NCBI RefSeq assembly: GCF_000239815.1
Contig: NZ_CAFK01000031.1
Coordinates: forward strand, 1 to 43,151
Source of the DNA: Bradyrhizobium sp. STM 3843
Lineage (GTDB): Bacteria; Pseudomonadota; Alphaproteobacteria; Rhizobiales; Xanthobacteraceae
Length of the DNA stretch: 43,151 nucleotides
Reading direction: 5' to 3'
In this document: piece by piece, positions 8,970 through 17,434 of the stretch
Layout of the letters: every line of letters begins with the position of its first letter
How positions within the stretch are numbered: the stretch's first letter is position 1
Program-made: the position numbers and the translations under genes
The notes under the pieces: generated by a model
What the model was told of the DNA's origin: nothing
The model's input: the letters and a program-made list of their open reading frames with translations, nothing else
The model's database searches: none

Positions 8970-9165
8970 GGCGTGATCTCACTTCGAGTTGCTTGAGGAC
9001 CGCCGTTTAGGACGGAACACGCCAGCGCTCCACGATTTTGTTGCACCCTGAGGAGTTCCGCGCCTCGCCTGATGATGGTGCAATTGTCGATTTCGTTTGC
9101 AAAGCTGCACCTGGGAGGCGATACAGCCCTGCCCTCGTTTGAGGCAGTCACCTCCCCTCCCGCCA

Positions 9166-10044
9166 ATGCACAAACCCGCTTCCAAGACGATGGCCGCCCT
9201 GTGGATGGCGGGCTGGCTCAGCCTGATGCTGGTGATGGCGGTCGCCGGGCGCGAGGCGCTGCGCGACCTCAACCTGTTCGAGCTGATGGAGCTGCGCTGC
9301 CTGCTCGGGCTCGCAATGTTATCCCCGGTGGTCTGGCTGAGCGGCGGCCCCAAGGTGTTGCGGACCAAGCGGCTGCCGCAGCACATCGCGCGCAATCTCA
9401 TTCATTATGTGGCGCAGCTCGGCTGGTTTTTCGCGCTGACGCTGATCCCGCTGGGCCAGGTCGTGGCCATTGAATTCACCATGCCGATCTGGACCGCGCT
9501 GCTGGCGGCGAGCTTTCTCGGCGAGCGCATCACGCCGTTCAAGCTCCTGGCCATTGCGCTCGGCCTGATCGGGGTCCTCGTGATCGTCCGTCCCGCGACA
9601 GGCGCCATCAATCCGGGCCAGCTGATTGCGCTGGGGGCCGCGGTCGGCTTCGGCATCTCCATCGTGCTGGTGAAGTCGCTCACCCGCACCGAAGCCACCG
9701 TCTCGATCCTGGTCTGGATGCTGTCCATCCAAGCCGTCGCAGGCTTGGTGCCGTCGGTCGCGTTCTGGAGCTGGCCCTCGGGCAGTGTCTGGGGCTGGAT
9801 TGTCGTGATCGCGTTCTGCGGCACATTCTCGCATTTCTGCATGGCGCGCGCGATGCTCTATGCCGACGCGACCATCGTGGTGCCGATGGATTTTCTGCGC
9901 GTGCCGCTGACGGCCACCGCCGGCTGGCTGCTCTACTCCGAGCGGTTGGATGCGTTCACCGTATTGGGTGCAGCCCTGATTCTCGGCGGCAACCTGCTCA
10001 ACCTGCGCCCCGCGCAGCCGGTCGCCGTGGGCGCCCGGAGCTGA
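9166..10044 (+). CDS. EamA/DMT-family transporter
   Basis: 292 residues, highly hydrophobic, with about ten predicted membrane helices in two EamA halves, the usual length and layout of drug/metabolite transporters. The first half contains the typical FELMELRCLLGLAML and GERITPFKLLAIALGLIGVLVIV segments; the second ends SERLDAFTVLGAALILGGNLLNL, matching the C-terminal pattern of the family. Such inner-membrane proteins export or import small metabolites; the substrate cannot be read from the sequence. ATG 9166 (MHKPASKTMAALWM) is chosen because the longer reading from 9097 adds a Cys/Pro-rich stretch unlike the family; no strong Shine-Dalgarno is present. Confidence 0.85.
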   Translation: MHKPASKTMAALWMAGWLSLMLVMAVAGREALRDLNLFELMELRCLLGLAMLSPVVWLSGGPKVLRTKRLPQHIARNLIHYVAQLGWFFALTLIPLGQVVAIEFTMPIWTALLAASFLGERITPFKLLAIALGLIGVLVIVRPATGAINPGQLIALGAAVGFGISIVLVKSLTRTEATVSILVWMLSIQAVAGLVPSVAFWSWPSGSVWGWIVVIAFCGTFSHFCMARAMLYADATIVVPMDFLRVPLTATAGWLLYSERLDAFTVLGAALILGGNLLNLRPAQPVAVGARS

Positions 10045-10118
10045 CGTCAGACCTCTCTCGGTCGCCTTCGGCCGGTCGATCCTGGGTCAGAATGTGATGT
10101 GATCACGCAAGTCACACG

Positions 10119-10142
10119 TGCGCGATGCGTTGGCATCGCGCA
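10119..10142. repeat. Perfect 10-bp inverted repeat
   Basis: TGCGCGATGC and GCATCGCGCA flank a GTTG loop. No U-tract follows directly; a run of six T lies about 30 bp later (10171-10176) after a weak GC hairpin, so an inefficient terminator for the transporter gene is possible. Confidence 0.4.
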
Positions 10143-10259
10143 ACAGTCCCAGAAAAACCTGCGCCCGAGGCGGCTTTTTTGCATCGGGATCAAGACCTTT
10201 TCTCGTCAGCCGCGACTAATGTCGCAGTGATCATTTCGCTGCTCATGGGGGATGTTCGG

Positions 10260-11726
10260 ATGCGTTATCTCACCATCGGTCTGTCGCTGTTCTGCATGGC
10301 GCTGACGGCAAACGCCGCCAAGGCGGATCGCCGTGTCGCCTTCGTGGTCGGCAATGGTGCCTACAGGAACGTCGCGCAGCTGCCGAACCCGCCGGTCGAT
10401 GCCAAGGCCATGGCCGCGACATTGCGCAATGTCGGGTTCGATGTGGTGGAAGGTACCAACCTCACCCGCGACAAGATGACCGAGAAGCTGCTCGATTTCG
10501 GCCGCAAGGCGCAGGGTGCCGACATCGCAGTGTTCTACTACGCAGGCCACGGCATTGCGATCTCCGGCAGCAACTACCTGCTGCCCGTCGATGCCGACCT
10601 GAAATCCGAAATGGACGTGAAGCTGGGCTCGGCTATCAACATCGACGTGACGCTCGATCAGACGATGGGCGATGCCAAGGTCAAGCTGGTATTCCTCGAC
10701 GCTTGCCGCGACAATCCCTTCGCGGCCAAGATCAAGTCGAACTCGCCGACCCGCAGCGTCTCGGTCCAGGCTGGCCTTGCGGAGATGAAGTCTGGCGAAG
10801 GCACCCTGATCGCCTTCGCCACGGGTCCCGGCCAGACCGCGCTCGACGGTGAAGCCGGCGCCAACAGCCCGTTCACCCGCGCCCTGATCGCCCATATCGC
10901 CCAGCCCGGCGTCGAGATCCAGCAGGCGATGACGGCGGTGCGCGCCCAGGTCAACGAAGAGACCAACAAGGGCCAATTGCCTTGGGGCCACACCAACCTG
11001 ATCGGCGCGGTTTATCTCAATCCCAGCGCAACACCTCCGGCGACGACAGCCACGATCCCGGCCAACAGTCCAGCCAATGCTGCCGCTTCGTCGGCAGGCG
11101 AGGCCGAGCTCGAATTCTGGCGCTCGGTCAAAGACTCCAACAGGCCGGAAGAGCTCAACGCCTATCTCTCCGCCTATCCGAACGGGCAGTTCAAGAGTCT
11201 GGCACTGGCTCGCATCGCATCGATCGACAGCGGGACCGCCAACAACGCCACACGCGCCGTTGCCAAGGGTGTCGACCCCGCCGTGTTCACCGAGGAAGGC
11301 ACCCAGGTCAGCGAGGACCAGATCGGTCTCGACAAGGCCAAGCGGCGCGACGTACAGCGTCGGCTCACCGGGCTCGGCTTCGACAACAAGATGACCGGCA
11401 TCTTCGACGACGAGACCCGGAGTGTCATCAAGCGCTGGCAGGCCGCACGCGGCTATCCCTCGAGCGGTTATCTGACCAAGCTGCAGCACAAGGCGCTGCT
11501 GGCTGAGGCCCAACCCGCGCCGGCTGCGGCTTCGGTGGGTGAGGACGGCACCAGGCTCCGCCGCGCCGCCAAGCCCAGCGGCAATGTGGCAACGGGCAGC
11601 GCTCCACCGCCGAGCGGCGCGCCGGTCTACCGCAACCCGCCGCCGGACAATGCCGGCAATGCTGCCGGCGCCGCCTTCATCGGCGGCATGATGGGCGGCG
11701 TGCTCGGCGGCGCATTGCGCAGGTAG
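10260..11726 (+). CDS. Secreted caspase-family (peptidase C14) protein with peptidoglycan-binding-like domain
   Basis: 488 residues. The signal peptide is about 1-22 (LTANAAKA). A caspase-like p20 domain follows at about 24-250: RRVAFVVGNGAYRN, catalytic His97 in YYAGHG and Cys149 in DACRDNP, both intact. Residues about 280-320 (AELEFWRSVKDSN to ALARI) form a short helical segment often seen after bacterial caspase domains. Residues about 355-415 (RRDVQRRLTGLGF to KRWQAARG) fit a PG_binding_1 domain. The protein ends in a Gly-rich stretch, IGGMMGGVLGGALRR. Such proteins are predicted cysteine endopeptidases cutting after Arg or Lys; a periplasmic site with cell-wall affinity is inferred. ATG 10260 starts the signal peptide and has GGGGGA upstream. 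Confidence 0.88.
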   Translation: MRYLTIGLSLFCMALTANAAKADRRVAFVVGNGAYRNVAQLPNPPVDAKAMAATLRNVGFDVVEGTNLTRDKMTEKLLDFGRKAQGADIAVFYYAGHGIAISGSNYLLPVDADLKSEMDVKLGSAINIDVTLDQTMGDAKVKLVFLDACRDNPFAAKIKSNSPTRSVSVQAGLAEMKSGEGTLIAFATGPGQTALDGEAGANSPFTRALIAHIAQPGVEIQQAMTAVRAQVNEETNKGQLPWGHTNLIGAVYLNPSATPPATTATIPANSPANAAASSAGEAELEFWRSVKDSNRPEELNAYLSAYPNGQFKSLALARIASIDSGTANNATRAVAKGVDPAVFTEEGTQVSEDQIGLDKAKRRDVQRRLTGLGFDNKMTGIFDDETRSVIKRWQAARGYPSSGYLTKLQHKALLAEAQPAPAAASVGEDGTRLRRAAKPSGNVATGSAPPPSGAPVYRNPPPDNAGNAAGAAFIGGMMGGVLGGALRR

Positions 11727-11753
11727 TCGCTGCTCGGAGGCAATAGCGAAAAA

Positions 11754-11781
11754 GCTCGGGCCATGCCGTCCGAGCCTTTTT
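11754..11781 (+). terminator. Terminator of the caspase-family gene
   Basis: The stem GCTCGG/CCGAGC is followed by CTTTTTG, and AAAA lies on the 5' side. It is 28 bp after the stop codon. Confidence 0.75.
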
Positions 11782-11799
11782 GCCGTTTGCGCATGCGCG

Positions 11800-12039
11800 T
11801 TACAGCCCAGCCGCCTTGCGCAGCGCCGCATTCATGCGGTCCTGCCAGCCGGGACCGTCGGCCTGGAAATGCTCGAGCACGTCCTGATCGATCCGCAAGG
11901 TCACCTGCTCCTTGACGCCGGGGATGGCCGCCTTTTTCGGCGGTGCCTCGACCGGCTTGGCCGTGACTTTCTTGAAGGCGGCTTCCGCCTCGGTGCGGGC
12001 GTCGGCGAGCGTTCTTGGACGGCGGGGCTGGTCGGCCAT
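11800..12039 (-). CDS. BrnA-like antitoxin-domain protein (no BrnT partner)
   Basis: 79 residues. The C-terminal half, VTLRIDQDVLEHFQADGPGW followed by QDRMNAALRKAAG, matches the ribbon-helix-helix pattern of BrnA/DUF4415 antitoxins, which bind DNA and neutralise the BrnT RNase. The N-terminal half is basic and Pro/Ala-rich. No brnT-like gene lies beside it. Instead the gene begins 3 bp after the stop of cysK, with its ribosome site (AAGGGA) inside the cysK end, so the two are probably co-transcribed. It may be a solitary RHH regulator that has lost a toxin role. Family call is moderately certain; function is inferred. Confidence 0.75.
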   Translation of the reverse strand: MADQPRRPRTLADARTEAEAAFKKVTAKPVEAPPKKAAIPGVKEQVTLRIDQDVLEHFQADGPGWQDRMNAALRKAAGL

Positions 12040-12042
12040 GAT

Positions 12043-13020
12043 CTAGATCCCTTCGAACAAGGCGGTCGACAGATAGCGCTCCGAGAACGACGGCACGATC
12101 GCAAGTATCGTCTTGCCCGCGCTCTCCGGCCGCTTGCCGATCTCGAGTGCCGCCGCGATCGCCGCGCCAGAGGAGATGCCGCCGGGAATACCTTCATTGC
12201 GCGCCAGCGCGCGCGAGGTCTCGATCGCGGTGGCGCTGTTGATCTTCACGATCTCATCGATCACCGAGCGATCGAGAACGTCGGGCACGAAGCCTGCACC
12301 GATGCCCTGGATCTTGTGCGGAGAATGCGTCCCGCCCGAGAGCACGGGGCTTTCCTCCGGCTCGACGGCGACCACCTTTAGCGACGGCTTGCGCGGTTTG
12401 AGCACCTGGCCGACACCGGTGATGGTGCCGCCGGTGCCAACACCGGCGACGAACACGTCGATATTGCCGTCGGTGTCGTTCCAGATTTCCTCCGCGGTGG
12501 TGCGGCGATGAATTTCGGGATTGGCGAGGTTCTTGAACTGCTGCGGCATCGCCGAGTTCGGAGTGGTTCGCAGCAACTCCTCGGCAGTCGCGATCGCCCC
12601 CTTCATCCCCTGTGCTGCCGGCGTCAGGACAAGCTCGGCGCCGAGGTAGGCGAGCATCTTGCGCCGCTCGATCGACATCGATTCCGGCATCACGAGCTTG
12701 AGCCGGTAGCCGCGTGATGCCGCAACGAACGCAAGCGCTATTCCGGTATTCCCGGAGGTCGGCTCGATCAGCACGCTGTCCTGATTGATGACGCCGGCCT
12801 TCTCCATGGCGATGATCATCGCCGCGCCGATGCGATCCTTCACGCTCGCAGCCGGATTGAAGTACTCGAGCTTGGCGAGGATCGTGGCATTCACGCCGTG
12901 CTGCTCCGGCAATCTTCGCAGCCGCACAATCGGTGTATTTCCGATCGCCTCGACGATCGAGTCGAACACGCGCCCGCGGCCGGGTCGTTGCACCTTTTCG
13001 GTCACTGATGACGCATTCAT
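12043..13020 (-). CDS. cysK: Cysteine synthase (O-acetylserine sulfhydrylase)
   Basis: 325 residues, a fold-type II PLP enzyme making cysteine from O-acetylserine and sulfide in the cytosol. The PLP lysine is Lys61 in [11 protein letters not shown]. The substrate loop PTSGNTG is at 87-93, and the phosphate-binding loop GVGTGGT lies in the C-terminal half. The substrate-specificity region and C-terminal [12 protein letters not shown] are as in CysK. ATG 13020 ([11 protein letters not shown]) is chosen over an upstream ATG at 13161, because GGAG sits about 9 bases before it and the extension is unlike the family. A BrnA-like gene follows 3 bp downstream. CysM-type activity cannot be excluded. 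Confidence 0.93.
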   Translation of the reverse strand: MNASSVTEKVQRPGRGRVFDSIVEAIGNTPIVRLRRLPEQHGVNATILAKLEYFNPAASVKDRIGAAMIIAMEKAGVINQDSVLIEPTSGNTGIALAFVAASRGYRLKLVMPESMSIERRKMLAYLGAELVLTPAAQGMKGAIATAEELLRTTPNSAMPQQFKNLANPEIHRRTTAEEIWNDTDGNIDVFVAGVGTGGTITGVGQVLKPRKPSLKVVAVEPEESPVLSGGTHSPHKIQGIGAGFVPDVLDRSVIDEIVKINSATAIETSRALARNEGIPGGISSGAAIAAALEIGKRPESAGKTILAIVPSFSERYLSTALFEGI

Positions 13021-13301
13021 TGAGACACTCCAGCGCGAGCGCGACGGTTGATGTTTTCGTAAGGCATCATTGGTCACAGTGTTGCGCCGCGCAAGCACGT
13101 TTCTGTGAGTCAGCAGCCGCTGCGCCGCACAAGCTTTCAAAGCTAAATTACGCAAAAACAACGCATTTGTGTTGCGACATGGTCAAACATTTGAGAGTAT
13201 ATTGACTGTGACATCGAGGCCTCATCCACCTTGTGTACTCATAAAGGTAGATCAGGTCGCCACGTCGAGATCGCCATTTCCCGACCGCAACGGAGGTCCC
13301 C

Positions 13302-13532
13302 ATGTCAGCAGTCGCTGAATTCATGTCGACCAAGATGCAGAAGCCGGATCCGCGCGGCAGCGATCTCCCGACATGCCCAGTTTGTGCAGATTCCATGATC
13401 GCGGCGGAAGCGTCCGCCTATCTCGCGGATAATGCGATCAGCTATCTCTGGACCTGCGACACCTGCGGTTACGGCTTCGTGACCAAGCACACGGTTCACA
13501 AACGTTTCGCCTGCAGCGCTCTGTCATCCTAA
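13302..13532 (+). CDS. Small zinc-ribbon protein
   Basis: 76 residues with two CxxC knuckles, Cys25-Pro-Val-Cys28 and Cys52-Asp-Thr-Cys55, followed by GYGFVTKH: a compact zinc ribbon. The first 20 residues are probably disordered. No enzymatic domain is present. Zinc ribbons of this size often act in nucleic-acid or protein contacts, but the role here is unknown. A strong ribosome site GGAGG lies 6 bp before the ATG. The gene is divergent to cysK, with about 280 bp of shared upstream DNA, and converges with tgt, with stops 20 bp apart. Confidence 0.8.
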   Translation: MSAVAEFMSTKMQKPDPRGSDLPTCPVCADSMIAAEASAYLADNAISYLWTCDTCGYGFVTKHTVHKRFACSALSS

Positions 13533-13551
13533 CGTCATCTCACGCTGTCAG

Positions 13552-14700
13552 TCATCGCGCGGCGATATCGCCGCGCGACCAGTTTGTGCGCGTCTCAGCA
13601 TAGAATTGTTCAAAAGTTCCTGTCGCGATCGCATCGCGCAGGCCGGCCATGAGCTGCTGATAGTAGGCGATATTGATCTCCGACAGCAGCATCGCGCCGA
13701 GGGTCTCGCCTGACTTCACGAGGTGGTGCAGATAGGCCCGCGCATAGCTGCGGGCCGCCGGCCATGGGCTCTCCTCGTCGAGCGGCCTCGGATCGTCGGC
13801 ATGACGCGCATTGCGCAGGTTCACCGGCCCGAAGCGCGTGAACGCGACGCCATGGCGGCCATTGCGCGTCGGCAGCACGCAGTCGAACATGTCGATGCCG
13901 CGCTTGACCGACTCCAACAAATCGTCCGGCGTGCCGACGCCCATCAGATAGCGCGGACGATCCGCAGGCAGCACCGGCGCGGTGGCCTCGATCATCGCCA
14001 GCATCACGGCCTGCGGCTCGCCGACAGCGAGACCGCCGATCGCATAGCCATGGAAGCCGATTTCGACCAGGCCGCGTGCGCTCGCCTCGCGCAGAGTTGG
14101 GATGTCGCCTCCCTGCACGATGCCGAACAGCATATAGCCGGCCGGCGCAGTCTCGAAAGCACGACGGCAGCGCTCCGCCCAGCGCAGGGAAAGGCGCATG
14201 GCACGCTCGATGTCGTCCGGCTCGGCCGGCAGCCGCACGCATTCGTCGAGCTGCATCGCGATGTCCGAGCCAAGCAGCCGCTGCACCTCGATGGCCCGCT
14301 CCGGCGACAGCTCGATTTTCGTGCCGTCGATATGCGAACGAAACGTCACGGCACTCTCGGTCACCTTGCGCAGCTCGGACAGCGACATCACTTGGAAGCC
14401 GCCTGAATCGGTCAGCATCGGCCCGCCCCAGCCGGTGAAGCGCTGCAGGCCCCCGAGCGCCGCGATCCGCTCCGCGCCGGGCCGCAGCATCAGATGATAG
14501 GTATTGCCGAGCACGATATCGGCGCCGGCGTCGCGGATGTCGCGCCAGTGGATGCCCTTCATGGCGCCGGCGGTGCCGACCGGCATGAAGGCGGGCGTCC
14601 GCACGACGCCATGCGGCGTGGTCAGACGGCCGGTGCGGGCGTTGCCGTCGGTCGCGAGCAGCTCGAAATGATTGGGAAGGTGCGTCTCGGATAAGCTCAT
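13552..14700 (-). CDS. tgt: Queuine/preQ1 tRNA-ribosyltransferase without the usual zinc site
   Basis: 382 residues, a TIM-barrel enzyme exchanging guanine-34 for preQ1 in tRNA(Asp, Asn, His, Tyr). Asp98 (LTDSGGFQ) and Asp273 ([14 protein letters not shown]) match the catalytic acids. The family zinc site is Cys-x-Cys-x2-Cys-x25-His. Aligned on PLD-E and YARAYLHH, those positions are Ser311, Trp313, Ala316 and Ile342, so all four ligands are absent while flanking structure is kept. It is not a frameshift, since the frame stays clean to [13 protein letters not shown]. The start is ATG 14700, right at the edge of the asd leader region. queA lies 1.5 kb away on the same strand, with asd between. 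Confidence 0.92.
   Translation of the reverse strand: MSLSETHLPNHFELLATDGNARTGRLTTPHGVVRTPAFMPVGTAGAMKGIHWRDIRDAGADIVLGNTYHLMLRPGAERIAALGGLQRFTGWGGPMLTDSGGFQVMSLSELRKVTESAVTFRSHIDGTKIELSPERAIEVQRLLGSDIAMQLDECVRLPAEPDDIERAMRLSLRWAERCRRAFETAPAGYMLFGIVQGGDIPTLREASARGLVEIGFHGYAIGGLAVGEPQAVMLAMIEATAPVLPADRPRYLMGVGTPDDLLESVKRGIDMFDCVLPTRNGRHGVAFTRFGPVNLRNARHADDPRPLDEESPWPAARSYARAYLHHLVKSGETLGAMLLSEINIAYYQQLMAGLRDAIATGTFEQFYAETRTNWSRGDIAAR
13555..13578. repeat. 24-bp perfect palindrome over the tgt 3' end
   Basis: TCGCGCGGCGAT is directly followed by its reverse complement ATCGCCGCGCGA. It covers the last tgt codons and lies between convergent genes. It could act as a hairpin protecting or ending transcripts; no U-tract is present. 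Confidence 0.5.
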
Positions 14701-14770
14701 GGCGGGCTTATTGCGTCAGCATGGAGCCGGTTTCAACCTCGTAAGCCCCCAATTCCCGTCACAAAGCCCG

Positions 14771-14799
14771 TTGACGGCGGTTCCGACCGCCCCTATGGT
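14771..14799 (+). promoter_or_regulatory. Sigma70-type promoter of the asd leader
   Basis: TTGACG (14771-14776) and TATGGT (14794-14799) are separated by exactly 17 bp. The predicted start of transcription, 6-8 bases after the -10 box, is 14806-14808, on or next to the leader-peptide ATG. Confidence 0.7.
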
Positions 14800-14807
14800 C
14801 CCGCGCC

Positions 14808-14879
14808 ATGTTCACCGCGACCAAACGCACGACGAAAACCACCAAGCCCTGCCGGGCCTCGGGAGGCGTGCGCGCGTAG
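14808..14879 (+). CDS. Thr/Lys-rich leader peptide of an asd attenuator
   Basis: A 23-codon frame starting MFTATKRTTKTTKPC and ending at TAG 14877. Nine of the first 13 residues are Thr (6) or Lys (3), two end products of the aspartate pathway. No Shine-Dalgarno is present; the predicted transcript start falls on the ATG, so translation would be leaderless, as in the rhizobial trpL attenuator. GCCT (14856-14859) can pair with AGGC (14864-14867), and AGGCG (14864-14868) can instead pair with CGCCT (14915-14919) in the 5' arm of the terminator, a possible antiterminator freed when ribosomes stall at the Thr/Lys codons. I found this by eye; pairing energies were not computed. Confidence 0.7.
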   Translation: MFTATKRTTKTTKPCRASGGVRA

Positions 14880-14908
14880 ACGAACCTAGCCGCGACATCT
14901 TCGAACCG

Positions 14909-14945
14909 AAGCCCCGCCTGATGCCAGGTCCGGGGCTTTTTTATT
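14909..14945 (+). terminator. Attenuator terminator upstream of asd
   Basis: AAGCCCCG (14909-14916) pairs with CGGGGCTT (14931-14938). Inside it CCTG pairs with CAGG around ATGC, and TTTTTTATT follows. It ends only 28 bases before the asd start codon and after the leader peptide, the right place for an attenuator. Confidence 0.85.
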
Positions 14946-14972
14946 GCCTGAATTCCAACTGGAGATAGAGAC

Positions 14973-15998
14973 GTGAAGAACGACCCCGTTGTTGCCATCG
15001 TCGGCGTGACCGGCGCTGTCGGCGCCGAATTCATCGCCACCATGGACCGCCGCAATGTCCGCGTCGGCCGGCTGAAGGCGCTGGCGAGCGCGCGCTCGGC
15101 CGGCAAGACACTGAGCTTCCGCGGCCAGACGATCACCATCGAGGAGCTGAACGAGCGCTCATTCGAGGGCGTCGACATCGCCCTGTTCTCTGCCGGCAGC
15201 GGCATCTCGAAGAAGTTTGCGCCGATCGCGGTCCGCTCCGGCGCCGTTGTGGTCGACAACTCCTCGGCCTTCCGCATGGACCCGAACGTGCCGTTGGTGA
15301 TCCCCGAGATCAACGCCAACCGCATCCGCGACCACAAGGGCATCATCGCCAATCCGAATTGCGCGGCGATCACCGCGCTGGTGCCGCTGTGGCCGATCCA
15401 CCAGACCAACCGCATCAAGCGCGTGATCATCGCAACCTATCAGGCCGCGAGCGGCGCAGGTGCCGCCGCCATGGACGAGCTGGTGCAATCGACCCGCGCC
15501 AGCCTCAACGGACAGGTCTACACGCCGCAGGTGATGCCGCATCCCTACGCCTTCAACCTGTTCAGCCACAACACGACCATCGACCCCGAGACCGGCTACA
15601 ACGACGAAGAAACCAAGGTCATCAAGGAGACGCGGAAGATCTTCGAGGACGACAGAATCGCGATCGGCGTCACCTGCGTCCGCGTCCCGGTGCTGCGCGC
15701 CCATTGCGAGGCCATCACCTTTGAATGCGAGAAGCCGATCTCGGAACACGACGTGCGACGCATTCTCGCCACCGCGCCAGGCGTGCGTATCGTCGACGAT
15801 CGTGAGAAGAACTATTTCCCGATGCCGGTCGATGCCTCCGGCCAGGACGACGTGCTGGTCGGCCGCATCCGGAAGGATCTGTCGGATCCTTCCGGGCATT
15901 CGATCGCGATGTTCGTCGCCGCCGATCAGCTCTTGAAGGGCGCGGCGCTCAACGCGGTGCAGATCGCGGAGCTGTTGCCGGAGCGCGCGATGGCGTAG
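14973..15998 (+). CDS. asd: Aspartate-semialdehyde dehydrogenase
   Basis: 341 residues. It reduces aspartyl phosphate with NADPH to aspartate semialdehyde, the branch point to Lys/diaminopimelate, Thr and Met. The nucleotide-binding loop GVTGAVG is at 11-17, and catalytic Cys130 lies in ANPNCAAI. The C-terminal SGHSIAMFVAADQLLKGAALNAVQ region is typical. The start is GTG 14973 with GGAG 8 bases upstream; MKNDPVVAIVGVTG fits the family start. Upstream lie a promoter, a Thr/Lys-rich leader peptide and a terminator, so attenuation by charged tRNA-Thr and/or tRNA-Lys is the likely control. It sits between the two queuosine genes with no evident functional link to them. Confidence 0.95.
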   Translation: MKNDPVVAIVGVTGAVGAEFIATMDRRNVRVGRLKALASARSAGKTLSFRGQTITIEELNERSFEGVDIALFSAGSGISKKFAPIAVRSGAVVVDNSSAFRMDPNVPLVIPEINANRIRDHKGIIANPNCAAITALVPLWPIHQTNRIKRVIIATYQAASGAGAAAMDELVQSTRASLNGQVYTPQVMPHPYAFNLFSHNTTIDPETGYNDEETKVIKETRKIFEDDRIAIGVTCVRVPVLRAHCEAITFECEKPISEHDVRRILATAPGVRIVDDREKNYFPMPVDASGQDDVLVGRIRKDLSDPSGHSIAMFVAADQLLKGAALNAVQIAELLPERAMA

Positions 15999-16044
15999 CT
16001 GTCTCCCGGCGTCATTGCGCGCAAACAACATCAACGCGAAGACT

Positions 16045-16144
16045 GTCATCATCCGCGAAGGCGGATGATCCAGTACTCCGAGACGTTTGTGATGAGTCGA
16101 GACGTTGCGGAGTACTGGATGCCCCGCATTCGCCGGGGCATGAC
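16045..16144. repeat. Three-arm palindromic intergenic element
   Basis: Outer stem GTCAT/ATGAC encloses three arms: ATCCGC/GCGGAT, CAGTACTCCG (16071-16080) with CGGAGTACTG (16108-16117), and GCCCCG (16121-16126) with CGGGGC (16134-16139). The same layout recurs near 39.4 and 40.4 kb. It lies between asd and queA, which are convergent. Confidence 0.75.
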
Positions 16145-16205
16145 GATCGAGAATTAGGCGACGGCTTGCGCTTACGCTCCCCGCAATGACCGCGCATGCC
16201 GCACG

Positions 16206-17300
16206 CTAGGGGGTCCGCACCTCTTGCTCGCCACGGCGGAACAACAGGCACGCATCTCCGTAGGAATAGAACCTGTAGCCTTCGGCGATCGCGTGCGCGT
16301 AGGCCGCCTTCATGGTGTCGAGCCCCGAGAAGGCCGACACCAGCATGAACAGCGTCGAGCGCGGCAAATGGAAGTTGGTCAGCAGAATATCGACCGCGCG
16401 GAAGCGGTAGCCGGGCGTGATGAAGATCGAGGTCTCGCCTTCGAACGGCGCGATGGTGCCGTCGCCGGCCGCGGCGCTCTCCAACAGGCGCAGCGAGGTG
16501 GTGCCGACGGCCACGATGCGGCCGCCTTGCGCGCGCGCCTCGCACAGCGCCGCGGCAGTTGCCGCCGACAGGCTGCCCCACTCCGCATGCATCCGGTGAC
16601 CCGCGGTGTCTTCGGCCTTGACCGGCAGGAAAGTGCCGGCGCCGACATGCAGGGTGACGCGCTGCAGGCCGATCCCGCGGGCGCGCAAGCGCTCCTCCAG
16701 CGCCGGCGTGAAATGCAGGCCGGCGGTGGGCGCCGCGACCGCCCCCTCGTTCACCGCAAACATGGTCTGATAGTCGTCGGCGTCACGCTCGTCGGCCGCG
16801 CGCTTGCCGGCGATATAGGGCGGCAGCGGCGGCCGGCCGAGATCGGCGATCGCCTGATCCAGGGTCGGGCCATGAAACGAGAACGACAGCGTCACCTCGC
16901 CCTCGGCGCCCTTGGCCTCGACCGAGGCATCCAGGTGACCGAGCAAACACACTTTGCCCTCGTTGCCGAAGCGAATGGTATCCCCGGCCGCGAGCTTCTT
17001 CGCCGGCCGCACCAGCGCCTGCCAGCGCGAGCCGTCCAGCCGCTTGATCAGCGTGGCTTCGATCTTGGGTTCAGTGTCGCGCCCGATGCGGCGGCCTGAC
17101 AGCTGCGCCGCGATCACCTTGGTGTCGTTGACGACCAGCTGGTCACCCGGCTCCAGCCAATCCGGCAGATCGCCGATCAGGCGATCGCGCAGCACGCCGT
17201 CGTCCTGCACCACCAGCATGCGGGCGGAATCGCGCGGACTTGCCGGCCGTAGCGCGATGTTGTCCGGCGGGAGATGGAAATCGAAGAGATCGGTGCGCAT
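16206..17300 (-). CDS. queA: S-adenosylmethionine:tRNA ribosyltransferase-isomerase
   Basis: 364 residues. It moves the ribosyl part of SAM onto preQ1-modified tRNA to give epoxyqueuosine, the step after tgt. Length and start ([30 protein letters not shown]) fit the family. Diagnostic segments include [26 protein letters not shown] and the C-terminal [16 protein letters not shown]. The protein is cytosolic. Same strand as tgt but 1.5 kb away and interrupted by asd on the other strand, so not one operon. A multi-arm repeat lies between its start and the cyclophilin gene. Confidence 0.95.
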   Translation of the reverse strand: MRTDLFDFHLPPDNIALRPASPRDSARMLVVQDDGVLRDRLIGDLPDWLEPGDQLVVNDTKVIAAQLSGRRIGRDTEPKIEATLIKRLDGSRWQALVRPAKKLAAGDTIRFGNEGKVCLLGHLDASVEAKGAEGEVTLSFSFHGPTLDQAIADLGRPPLPPYIAGKRAADERDADDYQTMFAVNEGAVAAPTAGLHFTPALEERLRARGIGLQRVTLHVGAGTFLPVKAEDTAGHRMHAEWGSLSAATAAALCEARAQGGRIVAVGTTSLRLLESAAAGDGTIAPFEGETSIFITPGYRFRAVDILLTNFHLPRSTLFMLVSAFSGLDTMKAAYAHAIAEGYRFYSYGDACLLFRRGEQEVRTP

Positions 17301-17323
17301 TCCAGGCTCGGCACCATGCCGAC

Positions 17324-17425
17324 CCTCATCCTGAGGAGCGCATCAGCGCGTCTCGAAGGATGAGGCCCGGAGGTCGGGGGCTTCATGGTTCGAGACGCGT
17401 GCTGAGCACGCTCCTCACCATGAGG
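17324..17425. repeat. Palindromic intergenic repeat of Bradyrhizobium type
   Basis: CCTCAT opens and ATGAGG closes the element. CGCGTCTCGAA in the left half pairs with TTCGAGACGCG in the right half, and CCTCATCCT pairs with AGGATGAGG. Sequences of this kind recur between genes in Bradyrhizobium genomes. It lies between queA and ppiB. Confidence 0.7.
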
Positions 17426-17434
17426 ATCGATATA

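Noticed and set aside
10206..11831. Minus-strand frame opposite the caspase-family gene
   Set aside because: It overlaps a gene with a full signal peptide and catalytic motifs and shows no family pattern itself.
13021..13301. Possible SAM or other riboswitch between cysK and the zinc-ribbon gene
   Set aside because: I could not find a conserved core or a terminator ahead of either gene. Only small imperfect repeats are present.
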